Notes under the pieces: generated by a model
Told to the model about the DNA's origin: nothing
Databases searched by the model: none
The model's input: the letters and a program-made list of their open reading frames with translations, nothing else
In this document: positions 26,945 to 34,106 of the stretch, one piece after another
Layout: the number at the start of each line of letters is the position of its first letter
Numbering within the stretch: position 1 is the first letter of the stretch
Position numbers and translations under genes: made by a program
NCBI GenBank assembly: GCA_964500775.1
Contig: CAZCQG010000003.1
Span: 22,227-86,226 of the forward strand
Source of the DNA: CAZCQG01 sp964500775
GTDB lineage: Bacteria > Campylobacterota > Campylobacteria > Campylobacterales > CAZCQG01
Direction of reading: 5' to 3'
Length of the DNA stretch: 64,000 nt

Positions 26945-27487
26945 ATGGCATGCAAAACTCAAGGTAAATTCGCTACTACTTTTGGATCCTCAACGATAAA
27001 AGAGGGGGAGAAAGAGTATGAAGAGGGGATGAGGCTTGGGGCGTTTTTGTCGGAAAACGGCTTTAGCGTAAAGTGCGGCGGGTACGGCGGATTGATGGAG
27101 GCCGTTTCGAAAGGCGTACATAAAAACGGAGGAAATTGTATAGGTGTTTGCGTAGAGTATTTTGAAGATAAGCGCCCGCAAAACCCTTATATTAGTCAAA
27201 AGATCATTGCCAAAGATTTGATCGAGCGTTTGAGAATTCTCATCGAAGATAGTGAGCTTTTTATTATACAAAAAGGGTCTATCGGGACGCTCAATGAACT
27301 TTTTTTGGTTTGGTGTTTGGAATATACGAAAATGCTAGAATCCGCTAGAATCGTTCTTATCGGAAAAGAATATGAATTCCTGAAACATACGGGACTTATT
27401 CCAAGTGCAGAAGTGGATAGGTTATATTTTTTCGAAGATGCCGAATCTTTTATCGCTAACTTTACTACTTTGGAATCGGCTCGTTAG
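26945..27487 (+). CDS. LOG-like (lysine decarboxylase-like Rossmann fold) protein
   Basis: 180 residues of the SLOG/LOG superfamily. GGYGGLMEA (45-53) matches the first family motif. The second motif, normally PGGxGTxxE, reads KGSIGTLNE (110-118), so the Pro and one Gly are lost but GT and the Glu remain. True LOG enzymes cleave cytokinin-type nucleotides or AMP-like compounds; the altered motif makes that activity uncertain. GGAG precedes the ATG. The stop codon is directly followed by the ispG start, so it is first in a probable operon running to the diguanylate cyclase. Confidence 0.8.
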   Translation: MACKTQGKFATTFGSSTIKEGEKEYEEGMRLGAFLSENGFSVKCGGYGGLMEAVSKGVHKNGGNCIGVCVEYFEDKRPQNPYISQKIIAKDLIERLRILIEDSELFIIQKGSIGTLNELFLVWCLEYTKMLESARIVLIGKEYEFLKHTGLIPSAEVDRLYFFEDAESFIANFTTLESAR

Positions 27488-28552
27488 ATGTCGGCGCGAA
27501 GAGAGACGAAGGTAATTAGCGTCGGGGGAATCAAGATAGGCGGAGATAACCCCGTTTCGGTGCAATCGATGACTTTTTCCAAAACCGCGGACGTGAAAAG
27601 TACGGTGGAGCAAATCAATCGCCTCCATTTTGCGGGGTGTGACATCGTGCGTGTGGCGGTGAGTGATGAAGAAGATGCACTCGCGCTCAAAGAGATCAAA
27701 AAACAAATATCGCTTCCGCTCGTGGCAGATATTCATTTTCGATACAAATTAGCGCTCATTGCTGCCGAAACCGTCGATTGCATCAGGATAAATCCGGGCA
27801 ATATCGGGGACAAAGGGAGAGTCAAAGCCGTCGTGGATGCGTGCAAACAAAGAAATATCCCGATTCGCATAGGGGTAAACGGCGGTAGTTTGGAAGAGCA
27901 GTTTGAACAAAAATACGGTGCTACGTCAAAAGCGATGATAGAATCGGCATTGTACAATATCAAATTACTCGAAGATTTCGATTTTACCGATATAAAAATC
28001 TCAATGAAGGCAAGCGACGTGCAACGAACTATCGAAGCATACCTCGGTTTGGCTCCGCTTGTGAGATACCCATTTCACATCGGAGTGACGGAGGCAGGGA
28101 CGCTTTTTAGCTCTACGGTCAAAAGCTCCATCGGGCTTGGGTATCTCTTGCTAGAAGGGATCGGTGATACGATTCGCGTCTCTATCACCGGAGAATTGGA
28201 AAAAGAGATAGAGGTGGCTCGGGCGATACTCAAACACTCCGGTCGCGCGAAGGGGGGGATTAATATCATCTCTTGTCCTACGTGCGGAAGACTCGAATCA
28301 GACCTCGTGAGTGCCGTAAAGGTAGTCGAAGAGCGTTTGAAAGATGTCAAGCAACCCCTCAATATATCGGTAATGGGGTGTGCGGTAAACGCTATCGGCG
28401 AAGCAAAGCACGCCGATGTAGCAATCGCATTTGGAAAAAACGGTGGACTGGTGATAAAAAAAGGTGAAATTTTAGGAAAATTCAAAGGGGATACCCTTTT
28501 GGAGCGCTTTATAGAAGAGGTTTATAAAGCTGCTTTGGAATACAAGGAATAA
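27488..28552 (+). CDS. ispG: 4-hydroxy-3-methylbut-2-en-1-yl diphosphate synthase (IspG/GcpE)
   Basis: 354 residues. It makes HMBPP from the cyclic diphosphate MEcPP in the MEP pathway, directly before IspH. The TIM-barrel start has VSVQSMTF (about 23-30). The [4Fe-4S] ligands are CPTC (about 260) and the Cys of MGCAVN (about 295), with GEAKHADV after it. The ATG immediately follows the upstream stop with zero spacing and only a weak ribosome site, so translation is probably coupled. Confidence 0.95.
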   Translation: MSARRETKVISVGGIKIGGDNPVSVQSMTFSKTADVKSTVEQINRLHFAGCDIVRVAVSDEEDALALKEIKKQISLPLVADIHFRYKLALIAAETVDCIRINPGNIGDKGRVKAVVDACKQRNIPIRIGVNGGSLEEQFEQKYGATSKAMIESALYNIKLLEDFDFTDIKISMKASDVQRTIEAYLGLAPLVRYPFHIGVTEAGTLFSSTVKSSIGLGYLLLEGIGDTIRVSITGELEKEIEVARAILKHSGRAKGGINIISCPTCGRLESDLVSAVKVVEERLKDVKQPLNISVMGCAVNAIGEAKHADVAIAFGKNGGLVIKKGEILGKFKGDTLLERFIEEVYKAALEYKE

Positions 28553-28554
28553 CG

Positions 28555-29790
28555 ATGGAACAATTTTTACGGACGGCCAAAGAATCGCAAACCGTCTTAA
28601 ACGGCATAAAAGGTGAAGCGAAAAACAACGTGCTACGCGCTATGAGTGAGGGCTTACGCACACATATGGGTGTGATCATAGAAGCCAACAAAAAAGATAT
28701 GGAATACGCTACCCAAGCGAAGCTAAGTAGTGCACTTTTGGATAGACTCCTTTTGGATGAAAAAAGAATCGAAGCGATGGCTCAAAGCATCGAAGAGATA
28801 GCGATGATGAACGAGCCTGTAGGCAGGGTGCTAGATGGATGGATTAATAAAGACGGACTAAAAATAGAAAAAGTGAGTGTCCCTATAGGTGTCATCGGCA
28901 TCATTTACGAATCGCGCCCGAATGTCACAAGCGACACGGCGGCTTTGTGCTTTAAGAGCGGTAACGTGTGTATACTCAAAGGGGGAAAGGAGGCTGCCCA
29001 TAGCAATGAGGCTATCGCGTCTGTTTTACAAGGCGTACTAGAAGCGCACGGGCTCCCTAAAGAGATTATCTCTTTGATTCCAGATGCGAGCAGAGAAGGG
29101 GTCGCAAAACTCATAAAATTTGACAAATATATTGATCTTATCATCCCAAGAGGAGGCGAGACACTTATCCGTTTTGTGTTAGATAATGCGACCGTCCCCG
29201 TCGTCAAACACGACAAAGGACTTTGCCACGTCTATCTCCACAAAGATGCCGATATGAACAAAGCACTCCCGATTATTATAAATGCGAAGGTGCAAAGACC
29301 GGGTGTTTGTAATGCGATGGAAACTTTGCTTATCGATGAAAGTATCGCTAGTAACAATCTTTTAAATATTCAAAATGAATTTTTAAAACACGGAACGAAA
29401 CTCAAAGGATGTCAAAAAACGCAGAGAATCATCGATATAGAAGCGGCGAGCGAAGAGGATTTTGATACCGAATATTTGGAAAATATTCTTTCGATAAAAG
29501 TGGTAAGCGACCTTGATGAAGCGATAAGACATATCAATACGCATGGATCACAGCATTCCGATTCTATCGTGACCGAGAGCTATGAAGCGAGCGAGAGATT
29601 CTTAAATGAGATCGATTCGGCGTGCGTGTATGTCAACGCTAGTACGCGCTTTACCGATGGAGGCGTGTTTGGCTTTGGGGCAGAAGTGGGGATAAGCACC
29701 AATAAACTCCACGCGAGAGGTCCTATGGGAATCAACGACCTCACGACGTATAAATTTATGATTCGCGGTAGCGGTCAGACTAGAAAATAA
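28555..29790 (+). CDS. proA: Gamma-glutamyl phosphate reductase
   Basis: 411 residues. It reduces gamma-glutamyl phosphate to glutamate semialdehyde in proline synthesis, using NADPH. Cofactor loop NVCILKGGKEA (about 138-148) and the catalytic Cys in PGVCNAMETLL (about 250) are visible. It starts 2 bases after ispG. The kinase partner proB is not in the window. Confidence 0.95.
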   Translation: MEQFLRTAKESQTVLNGIKGEAKNNVLRAMSEGLRTHMGVIIEANKKDMEYATQAKLSSALLDRLLLDEKRIEAMAQSIEEIAMMNEPVGRVLDGWINKDGLKIEKVSVPIGVIGIIYESRPNVTSDTAALCFKSGNVCILKGGKEAAHSNEAIASVLQGVLEAHGLPKEIISLIPDASREGVAKLIKFDKYIDLIIPRGGETLIRFVLDNATVPVVKHDKGLCHVYLHKDADMNKALPIIINAKVQRPGVCNAMETLLIDESIASNNLLNIQNEFLKHGTKLKGCQKTQRIIDIEAASEEDFDTEYLENILSIKVVSDLDEAIRHINTHGSQHSDSIVTESYEASERFLNEIDSACVYVNASTRFTDGGVFGFGAEVGISTNKLHARGPMGINDLTTYKFMIRGSGQTRK

Positions 29791-29804
29791 CCTTAGGAGT
29801 AAAT

Positions 29805-30014
29805 ATGCCGTATGTAAATATTAGGGTAGCAGGGAGTCTCACTATCGAGCAAAAAAGAGAGATAGCAAAAGATGTCAGCGATAGTCTAAACAGAGTAGCG
29901 GGCAAGCCTAAAGAGAGCTGCTATATCACTTTTGATGAAGTACCGAGGACAAATTGGGCAAAGGGGTATGATATACTTGATGATGTCGATAAAAGACAAG
30001 GAGAGAAGAGATAG
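29805..30014 (+). CDS. 4-oxalocrotonate tautomerase family protein
   Basis: 69 residues beginning MPYVNIRVAG, so after Met removal Pro1 is the catalytic base of the family. The C-terminal ITFDEVPRTNWAKG segment matches the 4-OT consensus with its Arg and hydrophobic wall. No aromatic degradation genes are near, so the substrate is unknown. A ribosome site TTAGGAG lies before the ATG. Its stop overlaps the reading frame of the following ABC ATPase as ATAG. Confidence 0.88.
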   Translation: MPYVNIRVAGSLTIEQKREIAKDVSDSLNRVAGKPKESCYITFDEVPRTNWAKGYDILDDVDKRQGEKR

Positions 30015-30613
30015 CTCCCATTCTCTCTATAAATAACCTCTCATTCGGCTACAAAAAAGAGAAACTTTTATATAGGAGCTTTTCTCTCTCCGTGGGCAAA
30101 GGCGAGCTTGTATCACTCGTAGGACCTAGCGGGATAGGAAAAAGCACGTTGTTTGATATTATCGCAGGCTTTATCAAGCCGCTAGAGGGGAATCTTACAG
30201 TCGGCAAAATATCGCAGATTTATCAAGATCCTTACGATTCGTTCCACCACTCCTATTCGATTTTAGATCAGATCGTCGATACGGTAGGCAGGATGGAAGA
30301 TCTAGACTTACTACTGTCTCGTCTCGGGTTGGAATATCGAGTGTTGGAGAAAAAGCCATTTGAATTATCGGGCGGGCAGTTACAGCGTTGTAGTATTTTG
30401 CGGGCGGTACTGATGAAACCTGATTTGATACTTGCAGATGAGCCTACTAGCGCGCTTGACAATGTGACCGCATTGGAAGTGATGCGACTTTTGGTCGGGC
30501 TATTGGATGATGTAGGTATATTGCTTATCACCCATGATTTGGAATTGGCAAAATGGTGTAGCGACAGGATTGTCGATTTGGAGAGTTTGAATTTCGCGGA
30601 GGAGACACGATGA
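30011..30613 (+). CDS. Orphan ABC transporter ATP-binding protein, apparently starting at ATA
   Basis: 200 residues if read from 30011. Walker A is GPSGIGKST, the Q-loop is YQDPYDSF, the signature is LSGGQLQRC, Walker B is LILADEPTSA and the H-loop is LLITHD; all are intact. The Q-loop wording resembles Opp/Dpp-class ATPases. The first ATG/GTG/TTG in frame is a GTG at 30092, which would remove the conserved first strand and A-loop (SINNLSFGYKKEKLL). That segment is in frame upstream, and AAGGAG ends seven bases before an ATA overlapping the tautomerase stop (ATAG). I therefore propose ATA as start. No permease or binding protein is adjacent. The 3' end overlaps the diguanylate cyclase by 4 bases. 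Confidence 0.75.
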   Translation: MAPILSINNLSFGYKKEKLLYRSFSLSVGKGELVSLVGPSGIGKSTLFDIIAGFIKPLEGNLTVGKISQIYQDPYDSFHHSYSILDQIVDTVGRMEDLDLLLSRLGLEYRVLEKKPFELSGGQLQRCSILRAVLMKPDLILADEPTSALDNVTALEVMRLLVGLLDDVGILLITHDLELAKWCSDRIVDLESLNFAEETR

Positions 30614-31914
30614 ATTTTCAAAAAATGCACATACTGGGCAAGTATACTGATGAGGCTTTTGATACGTTTTATGAGAGGATCTTCACTACCGAGCATTTTT
30701 CAATATTTTTCGACAATGTCATCGGAATCAGATTTTTTCTCAAAAAACAGCAAAAGAATTTTCTCAAATCTTTTGACGATGACCAAAAAGGGTTTGAACA
30801 GCGCTATAAAAAGCTAGGAGAATTCCATTTTAATAGCAACATCCCTTACGCGAATTTTTTACTCGGGACAAAAATTCTTAGCGAGATTTTTATAGAGATA
30901 GTTGTTAAGTATAACCTAGATTCCTCATTGATAGCCCTCATCACCAACTACTTCTACGACGCTACGGAAGTGATGGCAAAAGTCTATTTAAAGATGATGA
31001 TTCGTAACGATAAAAAAGATCTCAAAGCGCTACTGAAAAGCTATGAATACTCGGTGCATAAAGAGGAAAAGGTAATACTTATCGCCCATTTTGAATGGCT
31101 CATCAAGCTCATAGACGCGATAGATCACGAAGATGAGACCTTGGCTCCGAATCGGGAAGCCGATGATGATATTAATAAAAATACTACGCAAATACTCGAC
31201 AGAATAGACCCCTCTACCTTTAATCATTTCAATAAAAAATATATTGAAAATATTTACGCAAAAATGAGAATCGATGCTAAAAACATCTTCTTTTTTATCA
31301 AAGAAAAGCGTTATGCCGAAGCCTTGCCTATTTACACGAGTTTGCTAGAGATTTACAAGCTCACGCTACTACTCGGCAATATCCTCTCTAGCTCTATCTC
31401 GATGAAGACCGAAAAAATGTATTTGGAGCAAAGCAAGCTTGCCACTTACGATGTTTTAACAGGAGCGTTCAATAGACGAAAATACGAAGAGATAATAGAT
31501 TATCAATTAAGTCATGCGCAAAGGTATGGCAGGAATCTTAGTCTAGCGATGATAGACATAGACTATTTTAAAAAAATCAACGATAGATACGGACATCTAA
31601 GGGGTGATGAGATCTTAAAGATTCTAAGTCAAATAGTTTTAAGCAGTATACGCTCTACCGATTATTTTGTCCGGTACGGCGGAGAAGAGTTTCTCATCCT
31701 TTGCCCCGAAACGAATATCGAGGGAGTGGTGCGGATGGTCGAGAAGCTACGAGATAAAATTGCTACTTTTGATTTCGGCATAGGGGAAAAAGTGAGTGTG
31801 AGTATAGGGGTGACGCTTGCTTTAAAAGAGGACACTTCGAAGGATTTGCTAGACAGGGTAGATAAACTGCTCTATAAAGCCAAAAACGAGGGGCGAGATA
31901 GGGTTTGTCACTAG
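30610..31914 (+). CDS. Diguanylate cyclase with probable globin-coupled sensor domain
   Basis: 434 residues. The C-terminal GGDEF domain (about 275-434) makes cyclic di-GMP; the active site is GGEEF (357-361) and an inhibitory RxxD I-site (RSTD, 348-351) is present. Residues 1 to about 130 look like a globin-coupled sensor: GEFHFNSNIPY places H73 where the haem-binding proximal His of DosC-type proteins lies, after an FLKKQQKNF helix. The middle region (about 140-270) is helical and unassigned. If haem is bound, oxygen or NO would control c-di-GMP output. It overlaps the ABC ATPase by 4 bases. Confidence 0.88.
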   Translation: MNFQKMHILGKYTDEAFDTFYERIFTTEHFSIFFDNVIGIRFFLKKQQKNFLKSFDDDQKGFEQRYKKLGEFHFNSNIPYANFLLGTKILSEIFIEIVVKYNLDSSLIALITNYFYDATEVMAKVYLKMMIRNDKKDLKALLKSYEYSVHKEEKVILIAHFEWLIKLIDAIDHEDETLAPNREADDDINKNTTQILDRIDPSTFNHFNKKYIENIYAKMRIDAKNIFFFIKEKRYAEALPIYTSLLEIYKLTLLLGNILSSSISMKTEKMYLEQSKLATYDVLTGAFNRRKYEEIIDYQLSHAQRYGRNLSLAMIDIDYFKKINDRYGHLRGDEILKILSQIVLSSIRSTDYFVRYGGEEFLILCPETNIEGVVRMVEKLRDKIATFDFGIGEKVSVSIGVTLALKEDTSKDLLDRVDKLLYKAKNEGRDRVCH

Positions 31915-32594
31915 GTTTTTGAGCTAAAAATCACTACTCGTTGCTCTTTGTTGGCATAAAACTCTTTTTCCAAGAGGAAATATTTTTGGAAAATATAGTC
32001 GTGTACGGGCACGACGTATATGATGTATATCTGTTTTTTGCCTTTTTTCGCGAAAGTATAGAGCCTTTCTGCTACGATTTTCGTACTCTCCTCATCAAAC
32101 GGATTATAGAGATAAAACGTAGTCACATCGGTCGGAAAAGCTATTTTTTTTGCATCCCCGATAAATACTTCTCCGTGATGCAGGGCAAGTTTTTCAAGGT
32201 TGTTTTTTGATATATCTGCGAGGTATTTTGAGTGCTCGATGCCGTAGAGTTTTTTAAATCCGAATTTTGAGGCAATAAGGAGTGCTTTGCCTTTCCCGCT
32301 CCCTATATCGCAAAATCCTCCTTCTGATACCTCTTTTGGAAGATAGCGCAGAGCCAGCCTGATGGCTTCGGGTCTTGATGCTTGGTATCTTTTTGAGCTA
32401 TGTTTATTTTCGGACGGAATATCTAATTGATGGGATTCGTAAATGCCTGCTGTATCTACGGACATTTTGATGTCGTAAAAGAGTTCCGAAAACCACAAAA
32501 GGGTCTTTTGTTTGTAAGGACGGTGTTGATTTGGTTTTGCCCTCCAGGGGGAGGAGGGCATTGGGGGGTTTGATGACTTTGCGCCAAGTGACAT
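31911..32594 (-). CDS. Class I SAM-dependent methyltransferase
   Basis: 227 residues from the first ATG. Motif I is CDIGSGKGKA (about 93-102) and the acidic GIEHS loop follows, defining a Rossmann methyltransferase; a substrate cannot be named. YNPFDEE (about 165) is the NPPY-like post-motif. The first 28 residues are a Pro/Ser/Arg-rich stretch coded by a GC-rich hairpin, unlike any family sequence. Homology-like sequence starts at about WFSELFYDIK, and a TTG at that point could be the real start, giving about 195 residues. It is convergent with the diguanylate cyclase, overlapping it by 4 bases. Confidence 0.8.
   Translation of the reverse strand: MSLGAKSSNPPMPSSPWRAKPNQHRPYKQKTLLWFSELFYDIKMSVDTAGIYESHQLDIPSENKHSSKRYQASRPEAIRLALRYLPKEVSEGGFCDIGSGKGKALLIASKFGFKKLYGIEHSKYLADISKNNLEKLALHHGEVFIGDAKKIAFPTDVTTFYLYNPFDEESTKIVAERLYTFAKKGKKQIYIIYVVPVHDYIFQKYFLLEKEFYANKEQRVVIFSSKT
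32539..32559. repeat. GC-rich inverted repeat inside the methyltransferase 5' end
   Basis: GCCCTCC and GGAGGGC flank a 7-base purine loop. It lies in the doubtful N-terminal extension of the methyltransferase and is far more GC-rich than its surroundings. It could be an attenuator-like hairpin, or the scar of a small inserted element. Confidence 0.5.
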
Positions 32595-32633
32595 GCTTAC
32601 TCGTCAATCCTTGTACACTTCAGCATTAAGTCT

Positions 32634-32651
32634 AGGAAGTGGCCACTTCCT
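32634..32651. repeat. Perfect 18-bp palindrome in the thioesterase-methyltransferase gap
   Basis: AGGAAGTGGCCACTTCCT is fully self-complementary. It lies in the 102-bp gap between two minus-strand genes. As a hairpin it would have a seven-base stem and GGCC loop followed by TTTT on the plus strand only, the wrong side for the flanking genes. A protein-binding site or element remnant is also possible. Confidence 0.55.
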
Positions 32652-32696
32652 TTTGGCTCAAAGTATATATCGGTGCTATTTCGGAAAACTTGAATC

Positions 32697-33083
32697 TTAG
32701 GATTTGACATATACCGTTCCGCTAAAAGTCGCTACCAAGCTCTCATCGGATTTAGTGACTTTTATCTCGTAACTACCGAGTCTTTTAGAGCGAGAAAGCT
32801 CTTTGGCTTCGGCGATGAGGGTTTCTCCGATGAGGGTGGGGGCGAGAAAATTGATGTTGGCGTTTATCGCTAACGCCAACTCCCCTTTTGCATTTGAAGC
32901 CGCCGCAAACGTAAAATCAGCTAGCGAAAAGACCACTCCGCCATGCGCTATTTGCGCACCGTTAAGATGCTTTTGGGTGATAGTCAAACTTGCACGAGCA
33001 TAACCGACATCCATTGCTTGCAACACAATACCAAGTTCTCTCGCAAAAATATCTTTGCGTAAAAAATCCTCTTTATTGACCAT
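32697..33083 (-). CDS. Hotdog-fold acyl-CoA thioesterase (PaaI-like)
   Basis: 128 residues. The HGGVVFSLADFTFA segment (about 50) is the hotdog helix of PaaI/YbgC-type thioesterases with the conserved N/H-GG pattern (LNGAQIAHGG). Such enzymes hydrolyse acyl- or aryl-CoA thioesters. A GTG at 33101 gives a longer frame, but AGGAG lies inside that extension four bases before the ATG at 33083, so I use the ATG. No phenylacetate genes are near. Confidence 0.85.
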   Translation of the reverse strand: MVNKEDFLRKDIFARELGIVLQAMDVGYARASLTITQKHLNGAQIAHGGVVFSLADFTFAAASNAKGELALAINANINFLAPTLIGETLIAEAKELSRSKRLGSYEIKVTKSDESLVATFSGTVYVKS

Positions 33084-33176
33084 ATTGACTCCTAGTGACA
33101 CAATTATATTGCGTCTAGCTTGAATTTTTAAGTCACTTGTAGTATCTTAGAGATAATAAAACTCAAAGGAGTCAAG

Positions 33177-34076
33177 ATGAGAGATAGGATTGTAGTCGCA
33201 ACCGATTTGTCGGAAAAAAGTAACATAGCCGTAAAAAAAGCGATTGATATTTCCAAGAAATATGATTTGTGGTTAGAAGTATTACACGTGATCAATCCCC
33301 CGTTGTTTGAGTGGGCATGGGGTGGCGAAGCACTTGATTCTAGGAAGGACAAAGAGCATCTTATCAAGCAAAAGGCCGAAGAGATTAGCAAAAAAATAGA
33401 GGAAGAGCTCAAAAGAAAACACAATAAGATAAATGTAGACATCAGGGTGGGGAATCCAAGCGAAGAGATCATCGCCTATGCAAAAGCCAAAAGAGCAAAT
33501 GCCATCATCCTAGGTGACGTAGGTGAGTACGGTAGTCTGCAAGAGCTGGTCCTAGGTACGACGACGACAAATGTAATAGATAGATCGAGCGTCCCTGTAT
33601 TGATAGCTAGAAATACCGATAGTATCGAGTACAAAAAGATTTTGATTCCAACCGATTTTAGCGAGGATTCTAAAGAGAGCATAGAATACGTCTCCACCCT
33701 TTTTCCCGATGCGAAACTGTATATTTTAAATGTTATGGAGATTCCTTCGGAACTCCGTCTAAAATATTACGGCTTGGAAGATAAAGAGATTGCCGATTTG
33801 ACCGAAGTGCACAAGATAAAAAATGAAAATGACTTCAATAAGTTTATCGAGAGTTTGGATGTGAAAAATCCTATCGAAAAAGTCGTTGCTTTCGGTTCTA
33901 TTCGAGCGAGGATCATTATGGAGGAGGGGAGAGATTTGAGTGTGGATCTCATAGCGGTAAACGCTCATAATATCGCGAACATCACCTCTAAGATTATTGG
34001 AAATATCGCATCTGAAGTGATAAAAAAATCTAAGCGTGATGTGTTGGTATATCAAACAAGAAGAAAAGAAAGTTAA
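33177..34076 (+). CDS. Tandem universal stress protein (UspA x2)
   Basis: 299 residues with two Usp domains (about 1-145 and 152-296). Domain 1 opens RIVVATDLSEKS and ends with a near-canonical ATP-binding loop (GDVGEYG then LGTTTTNV and SVPVLIA). Domain 2 opens KKILIPTDFSEDS, but its ATP loop is not recognisable (VNAHNIANITSKIIGN). One nucleotide-binding and one degenerate half is common in tandem Usps. The role is stress adaptation, with no specific partner visible. AAAGGAG precedes the ATG. Confidence 0.92.
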   Translation: MRDRIVVATDLSEKSNIAVKKAIDISKKYDLWLEVLHVINPPLFEWAWGGEALDSRKDKEHLIKQKAEEISKKIEEELKRKHNKINVDIRVGNPSEEIIAYAKAKRANAIILGDVGEYGSLQELVLGTTTTNVIDRSSVPVLIARNTDSIEYKKILIPTDFSEDSKESIEYVSTLFPDAKLYILNVMEIPSELRLKYYGLEDKEIADLTEVHKIKNENDFNKFIESLDVKNPIEKVVAFGSIRARIIMEEGRDLSVDLIAVNAHNIANITSKIIGNIASEVIKKSKRDVLVYQTRRKES

Positions 34077-34080
34077 GAAG

Positions 34081-34101
34081 CTAGGCGGGAAAACCGCCTA
34101 G
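34081..34101 (-). terminator. Convergent terminator hairpin between usp and the DEAD-box gene
   Basis: CTAGGCGG pairs perfectly with CCGCCTAG around a GAAAA loop, in the 30-bp gap between the two convergent stops. On the minus strand CTTCTTAACTTTC follows, so it suits the helicase gene best. Confidence 0.7.
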
Positions 34102-34106
34102 GGTAA

